Of a stretch of DNA of 64,000 nt, positions 25,718 through 35,767 are shown piece after piece. The position numbers and the translations under genes were made by a program. This DNA is from Methanosarcina barkeri MS. GTDB taxonomy: Archaea > Halobacteriota > Methanosarcinia > Methanosarcinales > Methanosarcinaceae. The stretch is from the NCBI RefSeq assembly GCF_000970025.1, contig NZ_CP009528.1, forward strand, positions 4,203,168 through 4,267,167, given 5' to 3'. Within the stretch, counting starts at the first letter, position 1. Every line of letters begins with the position of its first letter. Below the pieces are notes generated by a model. The model was not told where the DNA came from, searched no databases, and saw only the letters and a list, made by a program, of their open reading frames with translations.

Positions 25718-25859
25718 ACGAAACCACCAGCGTAGATTAACGTGGAAAAAAGATTCGGGCTCCGTTTTCTGTGGCAGGCTTTACAGTATAAAGGATAAGT
25801 GAAAAACACACACCCAGTAAAATGTAAAGCAAATAACTCTTAATGCAACAGAATCCGGG

Positions 25860-26792
25860 TCAAATTGCAAAACCAACGTCAGACTTAGATTTGATTTTTA
25901 TCAATATATAATTTTTCATTTTTGATTTTGAAATATTTGCAAGTTCAGAAAGAGTAACCCCTTCATCAAATTCCAGTTTTTCAATTTTTTCGTGGAATTC
26001 ATCATAGGGCAACTTGACTCTGAGCCCATTAAGCTGGAGGGTAAGTGGAGCAGGCGAAAGTACAGTTCGGATTTCCGGAACCTGGTTTTCAATCTCTTTC
26101 ATAACTCTGGCAGGAAGCACTGAGAGAGGGTCTTTTGCCTGCTGTTTACGAATGTTATCAGCAATCTTTCCAACTCCTTCATTGAGTTTATCAAGGGCGC
26201 TAATCTCCTCGGCTTTTCTCAACCTGTGAGAAGTCCTCCCAATATCCCCTACGTAAAGATCTGCTCCGGAAACTTCCTCGGTCTTAAGATCAGGCCCGCC
26301 TGTAACCACAATCGGGATCTCTATGCCTTCAAAGAGCTTTGGCTTCTTGTTTATTATGCAGTCACTGAAAGACCCGAATGTGAAAACTGCAATATCGTGT
26401 TCGTTGATAAGCTTCCTTTCGTAGTCCATAGACAGGGATACCCTTCGCCCCATTCCTCTTGCAAGTCCTATCATGTTTGTATTGGCTCCGGGGTGACGGA
26501 GATACTCTGCTATGTCACAGGCTGAATGCGGAAGGTGATGAGAAGCAAGAGTCGGCGAAACAACTGCAATCTCAACTCCAGTCAGAGGAGCTTCTACCAT
26601 AATTCCAAGCAGTTCGTCAGATTGCTTTTTCACTATTGGGATATCTTTTTCCGGAATAAGCATAATAAGGTTGACTTCAGTCCCTGTAACTACTTTCTGG
26701 ATTATGTAACCTCCAAGGTCTTCCAGCAGCTCAATTAAAAGTCCATGCTTGTGGACGCCACCGGTATAAAGATAGGGTCGGAGTACAGCCAT
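25860..26792 (-). CDS. Methanogenesis marker protein 7
   Basis: 310 residues matching the mmp7 family (AVLRPYLYTGGVHKHGLLIE, SHHLPHSACDIAEYLRHPGA, VVTGGPDLKT). It occurs only in organisms with methyl-coenzyme M reductase (MCR). With McrC, Mmp3, Mmp17 and component A2, Mmp7 has been found in the ATP-dependent MCR activation complex, which reduces the nickel of F430 to Ni(I). It is the last gene of a five-gene minus-strand operon, starting 1 bp after mmp17 ends. Confidence 0.9.
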   Translation of the reverse strand: MAVLRPYLYTGGVHKHGLLIELLEDLGGYIIQKVVTGTEVNLIMLIPEKDIPIVKKQSDELLGIMVEAPLTGVEIAVVSPTLASHHLPHSACDIAEYLRHPGANTNMIGLARGMGRRVSLSMDYERKLINEHDIAVFTFGSFSDCIINKKPKLFEGIEIPIVVTGGPDLKTEEVSGADLYVGDIGRTSHRLRKAEEISALDKLNEGVGKIADNIRKQQAKDPLSVLPARVMKEIENQVPEIRTVLSPAPLTLQLNGLRVKLPYDEFHEKIEKLEFDEGVTLSELANISKSKMKNYILIKIKSKSDVGFAI

Positions 26793-26793
26793 C

Positions 26794-27393
26794 TTACTTT
26801 TTCCCTCCTTTCGTCAGTTCTTCGAGCATTGCTCCTGCTTCTTCAATCCACTCATGTTTTAGTGCTTCTTCAGACGCCACGAAAATAAACTGGTTACCTT
26901 TATACAGGTGATACCGGACCCTGAAACCCTCTGGAGTGACACGGATTGCGAAATCAACAAGGTTTTCGTGAAGCCTGTGCCTTGGATCTGCAACCATCAT
27001 ATCTTTAAGAAAAGCCGCTTCTGCCCTTGGGTTATCCGTACTTATGGCCACAGTCCAGCGGTCAGGCTGGCTGATATTAGCTTTTCCATAGCGTTCCCAG
27101 AGTTTTCCCAGCAATTCTGGAATATACTGTTCTTTTTTGATCGAAATTATTATCTCACTGGCAATCGGTTTTACTTCCATGTCAGCAATATCAGTTGTTG
27201 TAACTCTGGTGCCCACATCCCTCAGGAGAATTGCCATCTGAAAAAGGGAATCCTCAGGTCTCAACACTACCTTAATTCTCCCTATTGCCGGGGCAAGCTT
27301 GAGACTTGAAAGATTGTCCTCGATAATCTTTCTATAAAATTCCTGCTCTGGAGAAATTGCAGACTCGACATCAAAGACTTCAAGCGGATCCAT
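26794..27393 (-). CDS. Methanogenesis marker protein 17
   Basis: 199 residues from ATG 27393 (MDPLEVFDVESAISPEQEFY). The frame is open to 27426, but that part overlaps mmp15, and the chosen start gives the usual N-terminus. Family members are restricted to methanogens and related MCR-bearing archaea and occur in the MCR activation complex with Mmp7 and Mmp3. It lies 7 bp after mmp15 and touches mmp7, so it is translated as part of one operon. Confidence 0.85.
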   Translation of the reverse strand: MDPLEVFDVESAISPEQEFYRKIIEDNLSSLKLAPAIGRIKVVLRPEDSLFQMAILLRDVGTRVTTTDIADMEVKPIASEIIISIKKEQYIPELLGKLWERYGKANISQPDRWTVAISTDNPRAEAAFLKDMMVADPRHRLHENLVDFAIRVTPEGFRVRYHLYKGNQFIFVASEEALKHEWIEEAGAMLEELTKGGKK

Positions 27394-27400
27394 ATTCTCC

Positions 27401-28648
27401 TCACTCCTCCACAAAGCCCGAAGCAAGCAAAGCTGCTCCTACTGCTCCTATCAGGTGTGAGTTCTCTGGCACAAGGACATCGATCTTTAGAAGTTCTCCA
27501 AGGGCTTTTGGTACTCCTGCAATTAAGGAAGATCCACCTACAAGAATAAGAGGCTCTTTAACATCCACTTCCTGCAACTGCTGCTCGTAGATCTGTTCTA
27601 CCACACTATAGCAGGCTGCAGCAGCCACATCTTCAGGCGTGGCACCTCTTGCAAGGGAATTTACAAGGGATTGAGTTCCGAAAACTATGCAGTAGCTGTT
27701 CATAGATACATGTTCATGCATCCCTTTAACTGCCAGAGCTCCCAGTTCGGTGATATCTACACCAAGCCGCTTTGAGATCATTTCAAAGAAACGTCCAGAA
27801 GCACCTGCGCAAATCCCACCCATTGTAAACATTCCGGGAATTCCGTCCTGAACCGAGATCGCCTTGTTGTCCATACCGCCTATATCAATAACTGTTGCAT
27901 TGCCCTTCTGCTTATCAGCAAGGTAGACGGCTCCTTTTGAGTTAACAGTGATTTCTTCCTGGACAAGCTGAGCTTTAAAATGAGTGCCTATAAGAAATCG
28001 TCCGTATCCGGTTGTACCCAGAGCCTGAATTTCTTCCCTGGAAACACCAGCCTCTTTCAGGGCAATAGAGTAAGCTTCTTCAGCACTTTCAAGGACTTTT
28101 GTTGTGGGCACCCAGCCCATACCTATTATTTTGTTGTCCCTCATTACCACGGCTTTCGTGGTTGTTGACCCGGAGTCTATTCCCGCGGTCAGCCCGGTCT
28201 GAACTTCCCTTGTAAGAAGGTGCCTGCGCCTGACAATTGTAGTAAGAGCTTCCAGGCGAGTAAGAAGTGTACCTGCACTGGTGCTTTCGGTAAAAGAATA
28301 GCTGATTACCGGAATATTGGAGTGCTCATGGATATATCTTCTAACCTCATTTCGTACAATAGCTCCTTCGGCACAGCGGAAACAGGTGGTAATGAAAACT
28401 CCGTCTGCATTGGTTATACCTTCAACAACAGCTTTTGCCCGGGCCATCATAAGCCTCAGGTCTCCACTCGCAACCTCAAGCCCGAAATCTCTGCCTATAG
28501 TATCTACGGATGAAACATCAATTTCAGGGTAAATAAATTTTGCATTCACTTTAGCTGCTGCTGCTTCAAACTCAGGCTGAACTCCGGCATACTCAGAACC
28601 ACAGGATACAAGTGCAATCTTAACAAGTCCCGACTCTTCATCACTCAT
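27401..28648 (-). CDS. Methanogenesis marker protein 15 (BadF/HgdC-type ATPase)
   Basis: 415 residues. An ASKHA ATPase core like that of 2-hydroxyglutaryl-CoA dehydratase activators is visible: [14 protein letters not shown] (phosphate 1), [13 protein letters not shown] (phosphate 2) and [14 protein letters not shown], where activators have a Cys ligating a bridging Fe4S4 cluster. The N-terminal region has more Cys (TCFRCAEG). By analogy it is an ATP-driven low-potential electron donor, well suited to the reductive activation steps of the MCR system encoded around it. It overlaps mmp5 by 4 bp. Confidence 0.9.
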   Translation of the reverse strand: MSDEESGLVKIALVSCGSEYAGVQPEFEAAAAKVNAKFIYPEIDVSSVDTIGRDFGLEVASGDLRLMMARAKAVVEGITNADGVFITTCFRCAEGAIVRNEVRRYIHEHSNIPVISYSFTESTSAGTLLTRLEALTTIVRRRHLLTREVQTGLTAGIDSGSTTTKAVVMRDNKIIGMGWVPTTKVLESAEEAYSIALKEAGVSREEIQALGTTGYGRFLIGTHFKAQLVQEEITVNSKGAVYLADKQKGNATVIDIGGMDNKAISVQDGIPGMFTMGGICAGASGRFFEMISKRLGVDITELGALAVKGMHEHVSMNSYCIVFGTQSLVNSLARGATPEDVAAAACYSVVEQIYEQQLQEVDVKEPLILVGGSSLIAGVPKALGELLKIDVLVPENSHLIGAVGAALLASGFVEE

Positions 28649-29157
28649 TTCTTGCCCTCCTTTTCTGACTGCTTTTCATTTTTTGCCTTATCATCTTCCT
28701 CAGACTTCTCCTTAGGCAATGACTCCAGAAATGTCGCGATTTTGTTTACAAAATCGCGGGCTTCGTCGTCGGATTCAGGATACTTTACCTCGAGTACGGG
28801 GACACCTTTTGAGCGGACCAGATACTTCGTCAGCTCATTTGTACGATTACAGCCCACACAACCAAAATCCGTGGGTGGGTTTTCAACTATAATTGCAGCT
28901 TCTGTCTGTTCTATAAGAGGGCCTATTAATGACATCCTTCCCCTTACTCCAGCCGGCACTTCAATTGCAGCATATTTAAGACCCAATTTAGGGTCTTCGG
29001 GAGTAATGTTTAGAGGAGGAGAATCAAGGCTGAGGCTTGTAACTTTTTCTCGGATCTGGCTCATCATGGTAAGGGGTTTGTGCCCAAAACGTTCAACCAG
29101 GTCAGCTAAAATAAGACTATTTATAGGGTAAATGAAAACCTTTGCCAAAAAACTCAC
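28645..29157 (-). CDS. Methanogenesis marker protein 5
   Basis: 170 residues: [20 protein letters not shown], then [20 protein letters not shown] with a conserved Cys-x2-Cys, then a charged Lys/Glu-rich tail ([19 protein letters not shown]). Found only in MCR-containing archaea. Its role is not fully established; the location between mmp6 and mmp15, with ATGA overlaps on both sides, ties it to the MCR activation group. The Cys pair could bind a cluster or be redox-active. Confidence 0.85.
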   Translation of the reverse strand: MSFLAKVFIYPINSLILADLVERFGHKPLTMMSQIREKVTSLSLDSPPLNITPEDPKLGLKYAAIEVPAGVRGRMSLIGPLIEQTEAAIIVENPPTDFGCVGCNRTNELTKYLVRSKGVPVLEVKYPESDDEARDFVNKIATFLESLPKEKSEEDDKAKNEKQSEKEGKK

Positions 29158-29597
29158 CTCGCAAGCTCCTCTTCAATAACTTTTTTCAGGTCCGAAGTTT
29201 TAAGCCTGCATTTCTTTTTGCATTTTTCTGTTACACATTCCTTTGCTTCCAGTTCGTCAAGTGCAGCCCCTATAGCAGGAAGCATCTCCACTTCTTCCCT
29301 CAAAAAATGGAATCCCGGCCGCGGGCCTCCTCCCCTGCTTGCGCGGCAGCGCCTTTCATCTCCTGGAGGGAATCCCCTATCCTTTACAAAAATATGATTT
29401 TTATCCAGTTGCCGTATTTGTTCAACCAGGATCTGGACATCGTCTTTGGCTCCTGATACGATAAGTCCAAAACATGTCTCTTTTACCGTAACTGGAAACT
29501 CTGATTCATAGATCTTCATAGCTGCATCTGAAGGCAGCACTTTATCCGAACTGATTACAATGTACTTTGTAACCTCTTCTTTTTTCGTTTCCGTCAT
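29154..29597 (-). CDS. Methanogenesis marker protein 6
   Basis: 147 residues from ATG 29597 (MTETKKEEVTKYIVISSDKV), with a GGAGAGA box just upstream; the frame is open to 29660. Conserved blocks include ETCFGLIVSGAKDDVQILVE and RGFPPGDERRCRASRGGGPR. A Cys-rich patch (ECVTEKCKKKCRLK) near the end may bind metal. It is the first gene of the operon mmp6-mmp5-mmp15-mmp17-mmp7. The biochemical role is unknown. Confidence 0.85.
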   Translation of the reverse strand: MTETKKEEVTKYIVISSDKVLPSDAAMKIYESEFPVTVKETCFGLIVSGAKDDVQILVEQIRQLDKNHIFVKDRGFPPGDERRCRASRGGGPRPGFHFLREEVEMLPAIGAALDELEAKECVTEKCKKKCRLKTSDLKKVIEEELAR

Positions 29598-29877
29598 ATT
29601 TCGTCTCTCCTTAGCCTTGGGAGACTTTAACTTTCGATAAATTAATGTGAATCCGCTCAATCATCTTGATTCATTAAAACGACCACGTTATAATGATCTG
29701 ACTTATTCGTTAACAAGATTTAACCTGAATACCTGCAAGCTGAAAATCAGCTTGAGCCACTAACCGGATATTTATACGTTTACTTACTTATTACTGTGCT
29801 TATATATTACATATTTTATATATTATTGCGTACGCCTTAATAGTTATTCAATTGTATTATGTTTTATATTTTTAAGT
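29598..29877 (-). promoter_or_regulatory. Promoter region of the mmp6-5-15-17-7 operon
   Basis: 280 bp between mmp3 and mmp6, very AT-rich. Read on the minus strand it contains AATATATAAAATATG (about 29813-29827) and CGTATAAATATCC (about 29766-29778), either of which could be a TATA box. This suggests that the five-gene unit has its own promoter, separate from component A2-mmp3. Confidence 0.5.
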
Positions 29878-31434
29878 TTACTTGCGTACAATTTCAGTTA
29901 CGTATATCACATCTCCTTCTTTAACATCAAGGAGCTTTTCAGGATTTATTATCCGGCCGACAATATTAGTTGATGAAAATCGTTCTCCAGTAGGGCCAAA
30001 AAGTTCGTCGTCTCCAAGTCTTACTCCTATAGTCCCCATTCTCTTTGAAGCCTGATTTGTGATCCCTATTTCCCCTCCGTGTACTTTGTCCGCAGGAGTA
30101 TTTTCTGGAAGGATTTCCTTATACTTCACAACTTCCTTTTCGGTTTTAAAAAGGTAGGCATCGTCATATATCATATAAACAGGCAGTTTCCCAACAGTTT
30201 TTGTTTTAAGTTCAAGACCGTGGCGGAAGAAATCAACAGATTTCGGGGCTTTTTCAGGGTAAAGCTCAATCTCAATCAGTTTATCTCTGGGTACTGCATA
30301 CGCAGTCACCTTCGCTTCTCCAAGGATCTCCAGGGTTGTTGGCGGGTTCTGACTGACAATTACGGCACCTTCTCCGGTATATCCGTCTTTTACCAATTCA
30401 ACCCCTATGGAAGAAAGTACAGGCTCGACTTCCTCAAAGCTATGTCCCAGAAGCACTATCTGGGGAGGAAGACTCTCAACCGAAAGCTTCTGTCCTTTTT
30501 CTGCAAGTTTAATGAGTTCGATACCTTTCATTACCTGCCCTACAACCGAATGAACAAGGCTTGAAGGACGATCTTCTCTTGAAATATATATTCTACCCAA
30601 CCCATATCCGACTGTACGGACAGAAACTGCACCTTCTCGTCTTGGATCGAAATTTTCGTAAGGAGCAGATATTCCCTTCAGGTCATCATCTGAGATAAAT
30701 GAGCTGGTAGTAACATCTATATTGAGAGTTCCTTCACGGGTAAGTGCATAGAAATGTTCTGCCCCTTTCGGAGCATTTCTGGAAAGCTCAACTTCAAAAT
30801 AAGTAAATATACTGTTTCCATCTTCAAGCAGAATAGAAAGATCAGTTGTGCAGGTCTTTTCTGAGATTTGTTCCCATTCTATAATTGGTTCAATACCAAG
30901 AATTGTATCTTCTCTGGAAAGCCTGGACAAAATTTTCCTTCCGGTCACAACTTCTGCAAAGACTCCGTCTTCAGGAGTTCCATATTCTGCAGTATGTCTT
31001 TTAAGCGAAAAAATAAGATGAGTATTGTGAGGATCGAACCCCCCTGCTCCAAACACCACCTCAAACGCTTCAAAACTCCCTGCCTCACGCGAAGGTTTAA
31101 TTTCGGCTTCAAAGGGCCCGAAAGCCAGAGCTTCAGGACTTGCCCAGTGAATAGATTTCCCTTCGTACTCTTTAAAATGCTCAGCCCATAATTTTCCTGA
31201 AGGCGATTCAGGATTTTTTATTTCTATCCTGAATTCTCCTCTGGGAGTATTGATAGCGTATTCGGTGACTATTTCTGTCTTTTCCTCAGCGACCTTTTTC
31301 ATAATTCCGACCGCTGTACCGGCTATATAAGGGGCTCTGGAAACTTTAAGGGCATCTTCAAGGGTAGAGCCTGCAAGTAAGGTATATTGTTGCCCATTCA
31401 CCTCTACGCTGATCTCATTACTCGTAATCGGCAC
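29878..31434 (-). CDS. Methanogenesis marker protein 3 (UPF0288)
   Basis: 518 residues, full length. The N-terminal ubiquitin-like part (ISVEVNGQQYTLLAGSTLED) is followed by long beta-rich domains, including cyclophilin-like stretches (VHGGEIGITNQASKRMGTIG near the C-terminus). Mmp3 occurs in the purified MCR activation complex with McrC, Mmp7, Mmp17 and A2. It starts 40 bp after the component A2 gene, on the same strand, so the two are very likely co-transcribed. Confidence 0.9.
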   Translation of the reverse strand: MPITSNEISVEVNGQQYTLLAGSTLEDALKVSRAPYIAGTAVGIMKKVAEEKTEIVTEYAINTPRGEFRIEIKNPESPSGKLWAEHFKEYEGKSIHWASPEALAFGPFEAEIKPSREAGSFEAFEVVFGAGGFDPHNTHLIFSLKRHTAEYGTPEDGVFAEVVTGRKILSRLSREDTILGIEPIIEWEQISEKTCTTDLSILLEDGNSIFTYFEVELSRNAPKGAEHFYALTREGTLNIDVTTSSFISDDDLKGISAPYENFDPRREGAVSVRTVGYGLGRIYISREDRPSSLVHSVVGQVMKGIELIKLAEKGQKLSVESLPPQIVLLGHSFEEVEPVLSSIGVELVKDGYTGEGAVIVSQNPPTTLEILGEAKVTAYAVPRDKLIEIELYPEKAPKSVDFFRHGLELKTKTVGKLPVYMIYDDAYLFKTEKEVVKYKEILPENTPADKVHGGEIGITNQASKRMGTIGVRLGDDELFGPTGERFSSTNIVGRIINPEKLLDVKEGDVIYVTEIVRK

Positions 31435-31474
31435 CTCATTTAGTATTTTTCTATACTAAGAGGTGGCAGCATAT

Positions 31475-33088
31475 TTATATCTCTTCTGCAGCTTGGGACC
31501 TTTCGTCTTCGGTGAGTTGAGAGAGTATAGTCTTCGGCTCACCTAAGTCTACAATTTTCCCGTTACGCATAAGTGCGACACGGTCACATATCTCGTTTAC
31601 GAAGTCGATATCGTGAGAAACTACAACAAATGTTTCTCCTATCTCTTCTCTAGCTTTCAGGATAGAATTCGTCACCGATACCTTGGTAATCGGGTCCATA
31701 GTCCCTGTTGGTTCATCCATAATGACGATTCTCGGTTCCTTAATCAAAACCTGTGCAAGTGCAACCCTGTGCCGCTCCCCTTCACTCAGCTCATCGGTCA
31801 TTTTGGGTAAAATAGCTTTTGCTTTGTTTTCATCAAAACCTGCAGCTTTGAGAGTAATTACAGCTTTTCTGACCCCGAGTTCAAAAGGTAGATCAAGACT
31901 AATAGACTCGGTAAGATTATCTATTACTGAGCTATGAGTGTAAAGGCCATACTCCTGGTGCAGGAACCCCATATATTTGGTTGCTCTTCCTTTATTTTCC
32001 ACTCCCAGCTTTGTCATGTCAACCCATTCGTCTCCCACGCGAACCTCAACTTCTCCGGATGTGGGTGGTAATATTCCCATTAGGATTTTTGAGGTTGTAG
32101 TCTTGCCCGCTCCGCTCACTCCGACTAACCCGAAAATTTCTCCTTCCTTTACATCAAAAGAGATGCCGTCTACAGCTCTGACCACGCCTCTATCGACTGA
32201 AATATAACGCTTTGCGAGGTCTCTTACCCTTATAATAGGCTCCCCAACCATGACATTCTTTTCCTGCCTCACAATGGACACACTTTGCATAAAGACTGCA
32301 GAAACCTCTAGTGGATCTCCTTCCTTGACTACCTCTCCGTTTTCAAGCAGAATAGCTTTATTCGCCAGCTGTTCAATAACTTCAGGCCAGTGCGAAGTCA
32401 GAACCATGCTCATATTATAATTCTTGACCGCCCTCATCATAGCGTCATGCACCAGCTTTGCAGTCATGGGATCAAGGGTACCTGTGGGCTCGTCAGCTAA
32501 CAGGAGCAAAGGATTTCTCACAAGCTGCCTTGCAAGCACAACCCTCTGTTTTTCTCCACCCGAAAGTTCTCTTGCAACATGCATCATGCGATGACTCAGG
32601 TTTACTTCTTCCAGCAGTTCGATTGCTTTTCTCATAGAGTCTTGTCCGGTATATCCGATTTCATTCAGGGAGTTTATGACGTTTACAAGAACTCTTTCGT
32701 CTCCGTAAAGTGCAAAGGTACGCTGAAGCATGATAGCTATGCGCTTTGTAATATCTTTCCTTATCGGATCATAAAGTGAAAGTTTTACAAAATCGGCTTC
32801 AAAAGCTTCCAGTCCTTCTCCACAGACCGGACACTTCTGACCTGTTTTACTGGGGCGCTCTATGTATCCGCATTTCGGGCAGCGAGATAGATGATAAATT
32901 ACTTCACCTGAAATGTTCTCAAAAGACTCTGTGCCGCGCAGTACGTGCATCAGGATTGTTTTTCCGGACCCGCTTTTACCCAGAATTCCAACTATTTCCC
33001 CTTCATTGATACTTACATTTACGTTTTTCAGGGCTTTATGACCGTCGAAATCTACGGTTAAGTTTTTGACTTCAATAAATAATGGCAT
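31475..33088 (-). CDS. atwA: Methyl-coenzyme M reductase component A2 (twin ABC ATPase)
   Basis: 537 residues with two ABC ATPase cassettes and no membrane part. Cassette 1 has Walker A GKSGSGKT, signature LSGGEKQR and [13 protein letters not shown]; cassette 2 has [16 protein letters not shown] and [13 protein letters not shown] zinc-ribbon-like insert (CPKCGY, then CPVCGEGLE) in the first cassette is characteristic of component A2. The protein couples ATP hydrolysis to reductive activation of MCR. It is followed directly by mmp3. Upstream, at 33208-33312, is an 18-bp tandem array. Confidence 0.95.
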   Translation of the reverse strand: MPLFIEVKNLTVDFDGHKALKNVNVSINEGEIVGILGKSGSGKTILMHVLRGTESFENISGEVIYHLSRCPKCGYIERPSKTGQKCPVCGEGLEAFEADFVKLSLYDPIRKDITKRIAIMLQRTFALYGDERVLVNVINSLNEIGYTGQDSMRKAIELLEEVNLSHRMMHVARELSGGEKQRVVLARQLVRNPLLLLADEPTGTLDPMTAKLVHDAMMRAVKNYNMSMVLTSHWPEVIEQLANKAILLENGEVVKEGDPLEVSAVFMQSVSIVRQEKNVMVGEPIIRVRDLAKRYISVDRGVVRAVDGISFDVKEGEIFGLVGVSGAGKTTTSKILMGILPPTSGEVEVRVGDEWVDMTKLGVENKGRATKYMGFLHQEYGLYTHSSVIDNLTESISLDLPFELGVRKAVITLKAAGFDENKAKAILPKMTDELSEGERHRVALAQVLIKEPRIVIMDEPTGTMDPITKVSVTNSILKAREEIGETFVVVSHDIDFVNEICDRVALMRNGKIVDLGEPKTILSQLTEDERSQAAEEI

Positions 33089-33536
33089 GGATTTTCCTCC
33101 GCAATTATGAGATGCAATACTTTCTGGTGGCTCTTGCCTGTCTGAGCATATCGCTCAAGAGTGAAAGGCAATTACTATAAATGAATAATACAATAATACA
33201 AGCAACAAATTTCACACACTTAACGAATTTCACACACTTAACGAATTTCACACACTTAACGAATTTCACACACTTAACGAATTTCACACACTTAACGAAT
33301 TTCACACATTTGGGCAACAACTACTAAGAGTAAAGATTACATAAACATAACGCATTATTTTTTCACTGTTAACATTTAAAGCACATTTAGAGTAAAGTCA
33401 AATCCCTCTAACGAACTTGCTCAATCAGTACTTTAATCTCATTCTGTATACTGACTCGATGTGTTATATTTTTGCTTATTATTGACCCGTCGTGTTATAT
33501 AGATTAGTTTATATAATAATTATTTATACATCCTGA
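33089..33536. other. Upstream region of component A2
   Basis: No gene seen; a minus-strand reading frame here (repeated Lys-Phe-Val-Lys-Cys) is only the translation of the 18-bp array. The promoter of component A2-mmp3 must lie here or within the array. Confidence 0.5.
33208..33312. repeat. 18-bp tandem array upstream of component A2
   Basis: Five perfect units of AATTTCACACACTTAACG plus a degraded sixth, 120-225 bp before the component A2 start codon. The perfect identity indicates recent expansion. Confidence 0.92.
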
Positions 33537-34337
33537 TTACAGCGATTTTACCACATCCACAACCTTTATAATATCATCAATTATCACATCTGCAGCTTCT
33601 CTTAGTTCTTTAGGTCTTTTGTCGCCCTGCTGTGTTGTCATTACTCCTACATCTGCTGCTCTGAATGCCAATATGTCATTAATTCCATCTCCTACCATGA
33701 GTACCAGATCATATTTTTGCTTTAGTTCGAGCACTACTTTTTCTTTCATCAGGGTGTTTGAATAAGCAAAGACTCTTTCCGGGGGAATATCTATGAACTC
33801 AGCCAGTTGCATGAGAGCAAATAAACCATCACCGGACGCTATATACGTATCCACTTTCATGGAATGAAGAGTCTGGACCGCTTGTAACGTGGTATTGAAT
33901 ACATGCCCTCCTGTACTCAGTATATATGGAACAGTTTTAGCTTGAGAATCAACTATCAGGCCTGCCGCTAGATAAAAAATATTTGGACAGTGGGATGCAA
34001 CTGCTTCCAACACATCATGTATGTCGCCCATTTTTGGAGATGTTCCCTTTATGATATCACATGCAATCTCTGGAGTAAAAATTCCTTTTGAACAGCTTAT
34101 ACCTATTGAAATTCTGTACTTTTTTATAAACTCAAACAGAGGCATGTCTCTTCTTGAGCGCAGGAGTATATCACTTTCGGCATTCAGAACTACAAGCCCG
34201 CATCCATTCTTTTGCGCGACAATAGCAGTGCTCTCTATATTTTCAAGGATATTCCCGGTACTGGATTCCTTTGCAACCCTGTACATATGTAGAAGAGTTC
34301 CGGCACTATCAAAGACCACTGCAATTCTTTTGTACAT
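33537..34337 (-). CDS. Soluble HAD-superfamily protein, P-type-ATPase-like
   Basis: 266 residues. HAD motif I is VVFDSAGTLL, so the residue two after the nucleophile Asp is Ala rather than Asp/Thr. The C-terminal MVGDGINDILAFRAADVGVM is the hinge motif of P-type ATPases. The protein lacks membrane segments. It resembles the stand-alone phosphorylation domain proteins of methanogens; phosphatase activity is likely but the substrate is unknown. It stands alone, with its own upstream region toward the presenilin homologue. Confidence 0.8.
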   Translation of the reverse strand: MYKRIAVVFDSAGTLLHMYRVAKESSTGNILENIESTAIVAQKNGCGLVVLNAESDILLRSRRDMPLFEFIKKYRISIGISCSKGIFTPEIACDIIKGTSPKMGDIHDVLEAVASHCPNIFYLAAGLIVDSQAKTVPYILSTGGHVFNTTLQAVQTLHSMKVDTYIASGDGLFALMQLAEFIDIPPERVFAYSNTLMKEKVVLELKQKYDLVLMVGDGINDILAFRAADVGVMTTQQGDKRPKELREAADVIIDDIIKVVDVVKSL

Positions 34338-34434
34338 ATCAAGTGATTAAACTATTAAATAAAAAAATCTTTGCGAAAATTTGAGAATAAAATAGAGATT
34401 TATAAAAATAGTAATATGTGAAGAAAAGTTAACT

Positions 34435-35322
34435 TCACAGAAATGAGGCCCCTGAGATCAGGACACCAGCAAAGAACCCCAAGATTACTCCGGAATTCAA
34501 AAAGGGAAGACCTGCCTGTGGATTTCCTTTCATTACCTGAATGGAAAGAATTGCGTGCCCTATAAGCGTGCCCAGTATGGCCCCAAGGACTGGATAGAAA
34601 TTACTTTTCATGAAGACGTTTGCTGAGACTACTAGCAGGGTAGGCATAACAGCATCTCCGAGCCCCATAAAAAAAGCCTCATGCTTTTCGTCCTGTTTGA
34701 AGTCTTCCGTCAAGAAAGAATAGTTCAGGTTTTTTGGAATTACAAACATTATTGGAAGTTTCAGATCCATTACTCCCTCAGCCATAGATACCATGTGCTT
34801 TGTTTTGTATACTGAGATAGCGTCGTATATTGCAAGAAGCACCAGAAGTACTATTACGGGGACAACTGAGAGGGAAATTCCTATCAGGGCACTGACCCCA
34901 GCTGCAATACAAACTCCCACAATGTCAACTACATACCATTCTGGATATTTATAGAGCAGCACTGTTATTCCTACGGACAGCACAACTGAGACAATGGACT
35001 CAACTCCTGAAAGAAACGGAATGAGAGTAAACAGGGCGAGGACTACGTAATAGATAGTGCTTATTATGGCCAAATAAATAAAGAGGCTGATTACCCATTT
35101 CATATTTTTCTTTATTGCTATAAGGACAAACAGGGTAAAAACCAGGATCATTATAATATAATATATAGAATTAGACACCTGGGTTGGGTCCTCAAAAGCC
35201 TGCATTCCACTAACTTCCATTGGTGTGGACAAAAAGAGTGCAAGAATCTGCACTATAAGGATTAGTCCTCCCATGGAAATAATAGGTAAATATTCTTTAA
35301 TTGATTGTTCAATGGAACTCAA
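34435..35322 (-). CDS. Presenilin/signal peptide peptidase homologue (GxGD intramembrane protease)
   Basis: 295 residues with about nine membrane segments. The catalytic motifs are present: Tyr166-Asp167 (AIYDAISVY), Gly220-Leu-Gly-Asp223 (MGLGDAVMP), and a PAL-like Leu272-Pro273-Phe274 (AGLPFLN). These define aspartyl intramembrane proteases, of which the archaeal PSH enzyme is a structural model for presenilin. The PAL motif here is LPF, a variant. It would cleave membrane-spanning helices, for example leftover signal peptides. There is no obvious partner gene: it is followed at 99 bp by the HAD gene and faces a divergent gene upstream. Confidence 0.85.
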   Translation of the reverse strand: MSSIEQSIKEYLPIISMGGLILIVQILALFLSTPMEVSGMQAFEDPTQVSNSIYYIIMILVFTLFVLIAIKKNMKWVISLFIYLAIISTIYYVVLALFTLIPFLSGVESIVSVVLSVGITVLLYKYPEWYVVDIVGVCIAAGVSALIGISLSVVPVIVLLVLLAIYDAISVYKTKHMVSMAEGVMDLKLPIMFVIPKNLNYSFLTEDFKQDEKHEAFFMGLGDAVMPTLLVVSANVFMKSNFYPVLGAILGTLIGHAILSIQVMKGNPQAGLPFLNSGVILGFFAGVLISGASFL

Positions 35323-35767
35323 GTGCTAAACTCCTTAGTTCTTGACAGTATGCCTTTTCTATTCCTTTATATACTTACTGTAATTTCATCTCCGTTTCTC
35401 ATGACTGTTTATATATAACTTTACCTGAGAATCTCGTATTTCTTCTATTAATTAAATAGAGATTTTCCCACGAAATGATTCCAAAATATATTTCTGAGAT
35501 ACGTTTATGAGATACTGGCTCTTTTTTCACAGGAGCGATAAATCAAAAGTAAAGGAATAAATCGATAAACGTTAGTTTGTGAAAAAATTATATATCATAC
35601 CTCTTAAAAAATGAACAAAATAGAAAAAAGTAAAAAATCGAAAATCGTAAAAATAGAAAAGCAGTAAATACTTAAAGGAATATTCCGCTTGGTAATTTTG
35701 AAACAGGCTATATTACAGAATGCTTGTGTATGCGGAACAATTTTTACAGGTATGTTAGAGGTATACG
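35323..35767. other. Divergent intergenic region
   Basis: AT-rich, with TATATA stretches near 35410-35420 and 35590, between the presenilin homologue (minus) and the small membrane protein (plus). No gene seen. Confidence 0.45.

Noticed and set aside
33105-33320. Minus-strand frame encoding repeated Lys-Phe-Val-Lys-Cys
   Set aside because: It is the 18-bp array read in frame; it ends near the component A2 start and has no ribosome binding site or protein character.
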